64,000 bases of DNA from Fuscibacter oryzae (lineage in GTDB: Bacteria; Pseudomonadota; Alphaproteobacteria; Rhodobacterales; Rhodobacteraceae). Shown here piece by piece: positions 61,234 through 64,000 of this stretch (the first letter of the stretch is position 1; every line of letters starts with the position of its first letter). A program made the translations under genes and the position numbers. The notes beneath the pieces are model-generated. The model was not told the DNA's origin. It did not search any database and saw only the letters and a program-made list of their open reading frames with translations. The stretch is from the NCBI RefSeq assembly GCF_016765795.1, contig NZ_JAESVP010000003.1:62001-126000 (forward strand), read 5' to 3'.

Positions 61234-64000
61234 GCCAGCCGATCCTGAACCTGTCGCCCGCCGTTTCGGACGAGGTGCGCAAGACCACCTGTTATATGTG
61301 CGCCTGCCGCTGCGGCATCAATGTGCATCTGAAATCGGGCAAGGTTTCCTATATCGAGGGCAACCGCGCCCATCCGGTGAACAAGGGGGTTCTCTGCGCC
61401 AAAGGGGCTTCGGGCATCATGCAGGTGACTGCGCCCAGCCGTCTGCGCGCGCCCCTGCGCCGGGTTGGCCCGCGCGGATCGGGCGCGTTTGAGGAAATCA
61501 GTTGGGACGAGGCGCTGGCGCTGGCGGTGTCGTGGATGAAGCCCTTGCGCGAAACCGCGCCGGAAAAGCTGGCATTTTTCACAGGGCGCGATCAGAGCCA
61601 AAGTCTCACAGGCTGGTGGGCGCAGAATTTCGGCACGCCGAACTATGCCGCCCATGGCGGGTTTTGCTCGGTGAACATGGCGGCGGGCGGCATCTACACC
61701 ATCGGCGGCGCGTTCTGGGAATTCGGCCAGCCCGACTGGGACCGCACCAAGCTGTTCGTGATGTTCGGCGTGGCCGAGGATCACGATTCTAACCCCATCA
61801 AGATCGGTCTGGGCAAGCTCAAGGCCCGCGGCGCGCGGGTGATCGGCGTCAACCCGATCCGCACCGGCTATAATGCGATTGCCGATGATTGGCTGCCGAT
61901 CACGCCGGGCACCGACGGGCTGCTGATCCTGTCGCTGATCCATTGCCTGTTCGAGGCGGGCAAGATCGACCTTGAGTATCTAGCGCAATGGACCAACGCG
62001 CCCCTGCTGGTGAACGACACCGAAGGCCCCGAAAAGGGCCTGATCCTCAAGAACGCCGAAAGCCAGCCCTTCGTGATCGACCGCCGTACCGGGAACCCGG
62101 CGCCGTGGGATGGCAAGGGGGTTCAGCCAGATCTGGGCGCAGTGTGGGACGGTCACCGGACGGTGTTTCAGCATATGGCCGAACGCTATCTGTCGCCCGA
62201 TTATGCACCGGAGGCGGTGGCCGACCGCTGCGGCATTCCGGCGGCGCGCATTCGGGCGCTGGCGGCGGAACTGGCCGATGTGGCGTTCAATCAGTCGATT
62301 GAAATTGCGCAAGCATGGACCGATTTTCGCGGCAACCGGCATGAAACCATGCCCGGAAGGCCGGTCAGCTTTCACGCCATGCGGGGCATCTCGGCCCATT
62401 CCAACGGCTTTCAGACCGCCCGCGCGCTGCATCTGTTGCAGATCGTCCTCGGCACGGTCGAGGTGCCGGGCGGCTACCGTTTCAAACCGCCATACCCCAA
62501 GCCGGTTGAGGCGCATCCGACCCCGAACTTTGTTGCCGTGCCGGGCAAGCCGCTGTCTGGCCCGCATCTCGGCTATGTGCGCGGACCCGAGCAATTGGCA
62601 CTGAAACCCGACGGCTCGCCCGCGCGGATCGACAAGGCGTTTTCGTGGGAAAACCCGTTCTCGGCCCATGGGTTGATGCACATGCTGATCCCCAATGCCC
62701 ATGCCGGTGACCCGTATCGGATCGACACGCTGTTCCTCTATATGGCGAACATGGCGTGGAATTCGTCGATGAATACGGCGAAGGTGATGGAGATGCTGAC
62801 CGACAAGGGGCCGGACGGCGACTACATCATCCCCCGCATCATCTATTCCGATGCCTATGCGTCTGAAATGGTGGCATATGCCGACCTGATCCTGCCCGAC
62901 ACCACCTATCTGGAACGGCACGATTGCATCAGCCTGCTGGACCGCCCCATTAGTGAACCCGATGCGGCGGGCGACTCGATCCGCTGGCCGGTGGTGGAAC
63001 CGGATCGTGATGTGCGCTGTTTTCAGACCGTTCTCCTCGACCTCGGTGCCCGTTTGGGCCTGCCGGGGATGACCAACGAGGATGGCAGCGCGAAATTCCG
63101 CGACTATGCCGATTACATCGCCAACCATCAGCGCCGTCCCGGTGTCGGCCCGCTGATCGGTTTTCGCGGTAATGGCGAGGCTGAGGGGCGCGGTGCGCCG
63201 AACCCCGATCAGATGCAGCGTTACATCGAGAGTGGCGGCTTTTATCAGGCCCATGTGCCGGAAGAGGCCCTGTTCTATAAACCCTGGAACCAAGCCTATC
63301 AGGATTGGGCGGTGGCGACCTCGTTCTACGAGACGCCGCAGCCTTACCTGTTCAGCATCTGGTCCGAACCGATGCGGCGGTTCCAGCTCGCCGCCGAAGG
63401 GCAGGGCGCGATCCAGCCGCCCGACCATATGCGCGCGCGGCTGAAACAGGCGATGGACCCGCTGCCCGCGTGGTATCCACCCTTTGGCGACGAGGGGGCC
63501 GAGGGCTATCCGATCCACGCCCTGACCCAGCGCCCGATGGATATGTATCATTCCTGGGGCACGCAGAACGCCTGGCTGCGGCAGATCCGGGGGATGAACT
63601 TCCTTTATCTGCCGACGAAAGTCTGGGAAGCGCATGGGTTTAGCGATGGCGATTATGCCCGCGTCACCAGCCCCAATGGCGAAATCACCGTGCCGGTTGC
63701 CCATATGGCGGCCTTGAACGAAAACACCATCTGGACGTGGAATGCCATTGGCAAGCGCAAGGCGGCGTGGGCACTGGACGAAGGGGCAAGCGAGGCGACA
63801 GAGGGCTTCCTGCTGAACCATCTGATCTCCGAACTTTTGCCGGAAAAGGACGACGGGATGCGCTGGTCGAACTCCGACCCGGTGACCGGACAGGCGGCGT
63901 GGTTCGACCTGCGGGTGAGGGTGGAACGGGTGGGGCCGCGCGATCATTCGGAACCGGCCTTTGGCCCGGTGCCGCGTGTGGTGCCCAAGGGGGAGGACCG
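61230..64000 (+). CDS. soeA: Molybdopterin oxidoreductase, SoeA-like (3' end outside window)
   Basis: At least 923 residues of a DMSO-reductase-family protein. The N-terminal [4Fe-4S] site is Cys21-x2-Cys24-x3-Cys28...Cys56. No twin-arginine signal is present, so it is cytoplasmic, as in SoeA, the catalytic subunit of the sulfite-oxidising SoeABC complex. Close linkage to xsc and a TauE-type permease supports sulfite as substrate. Overlaps ackA by 4 nt. soeB and soeC would be expected just downstream. Confidence 0.8.
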   Translation, partial: MSQPILNLSPAVSDEVRKTTCYMCACRCGINVHLKSGKVSYIEGNRAHPVNKGVLCAKGASGIMQVTAPSRLRAPLRRVGPRGSGAFEEISWDEALALAVSWMKPLRETAPEKLAFFTGRDQSQSLTGWWAQNFGTPNYAAHGGFCSVNMAAGGIYTIGGAFWEFGQPDWDRTKLFVMFGVAEDHDSNPIKIGLGKLKARGARVIGVNPIRTGYNAIADDWLPITPGTDGLLILSLIHCLFEAGKIDLEYLAQWTNAPLLVNDTEGPEKGLILKNAESQPFVIDRRTGNPAPWDGKGVQPDLGAVWDGHRTVFQHMAERYLSPDYAPEAVADRCGIPAARIRALAAELADVAFNQSIEIAQAWTDFRGNRHETMPGRPVSFHAMRGISAHSNGFQTARALHLLQIVLGTVEVPGGYRFKPPYPKPVEAHPTPNFVAVPGKPLSGPHLGYVRGPEQLALKPDGSPARIDKAFSWENPFSAHGLMHMLIPNAHAGDPYRIDTLFLYMANMAWNSSMNTAKVMEMLTDKGPDGDYIIPRIIYSDAYASEMVAYADLILPDTTYLERHDCISLLDRPISEPDAAGDSIRWPVVEPDRDVRCFQTVLLDLGARLGLPGMTNEDGSAKFRDYADYIANHQRRPGVGPLIGFRGNGEAEGRGAPNPDQMQRYIESGGFYQAHVPEEALFYKPWNQAYQDWAVATSFYETPQPYLFSIWSEPMRRFQLAAEGQGAIQPPDHMRARLKQAMDPLPAWYPPFGDEGAEGYPIHALTQRPMDMYHSWGTQNAWLRQIRGMNFLYLPTKVWEAHGFSDGDYARVTSPNGEITVPVAHMAALNENTIWTWNAIGKRKAAWALDEGASEATEGFLLNHLISELLPEKDDGMRWSNSDPVTGQAAWFDLRVRVERVGPRDHSEPAFGPVPRVVPKGED

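Overview
The window is chromosomal DNA from a GC-rich alphaproteobacterium, most likely of the Rhodobacteraceae/Paracoccaceae. I infer this from the protein sequences (a Rhodobacter-type Fpr, an SqrR-like persulfide repressor, a TauR/Xsc sulfonate module), from the gene order dnaB-alr-mlaEF-radA-cvpA-purF, and from a family of short intergenic palindromes. Almost all sequence is coding, and genes are packed with 1-8 nt stop/start overlaps. No tRNA, rRNA, CRISPR array, transposase or phage gene was seen.

Layout: 1-4.6 kb (minus) has a partial kup potassium transporter, a divergent SDR, a DUF1801 protein and purF. 4.7-11.5 kb (minus) continues as cvpA, radA, a half-size PqiA-like protein, mlaF, mlaE, alr and dnaB. 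11.7-13.5 kb holds pyrE and pyrC. 13.6-16.5 kb holds small conserved genes, a hydrolase-fold protein without its nucleophile and a family 2 glycosyltransferase. 16.6-24.1 kb (plus) is a molybdenum-hydroxylase maturation set (MoxR/CoxD, MBL-fold, CoxE, XdhC, molybdopterin-binding protein) with a large OmpA-like protein inside it and no catalytic CoxSML genes. 24.3-26.5 kb has an ArsR/SRPBCC pair, infC with a non-canonical CTG start and an Ala-rich membrane-anchored protein. 26.5-31.9 kb is the assimilatory sulfate reduction operon cobA-DUF2849-cysI-cysH-DUF934 with fpr beside it and a divergent Lrp-family regulator. 31.9-37.6 kb is an RND efflux operon (two adaptors, one pump) ending in a frameshifted TetR gene. 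38-40.8 kb has a dimethylargininase, a glycosyltransferase-like gene and an AT-richer orphan resembling YopT-type (C58) cysteine proteases. 40.9-45 kb is hisH, hisB, rbsK, fucU and hisD, with three consecutive perfect palindromes between hisH and hisB. 45-49.8 kb (plus) is a second RND operon (adaptor, pump, DUF2892, SqrR/BigR-like repressor) behind a promoter that overlaps an inverted repeat. 49.9-55.8 kb has a GlxA-type regulator, metG, an SDR, a Tas-like aldo/keto reductase and two lipoproteins. 56-64 kb (plus) is a sulfonate module: a TauR-like regulator, xsc, a TauE/SafE-family permease, ackA and a partial soeA-like molybdoenzyme.

How it fits together: sulfur recurs. One operon makes sulfide from sulfate, one looks built to sense persulfide through two cysteines and drive an efflux pump, and one breaks sulfoacetaldehyde down to acetyl phosphate plus sulfite, with ackA positioned to harvest ATP and soeA/TauE positioned to oxidise or export the sulfite. 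The most interesting leads are the SqrR-like/RND operon, the xsc-tauE-ackA-soeA chain, the C58-like orphan, the TetR frameshift and the palindrome clusters.
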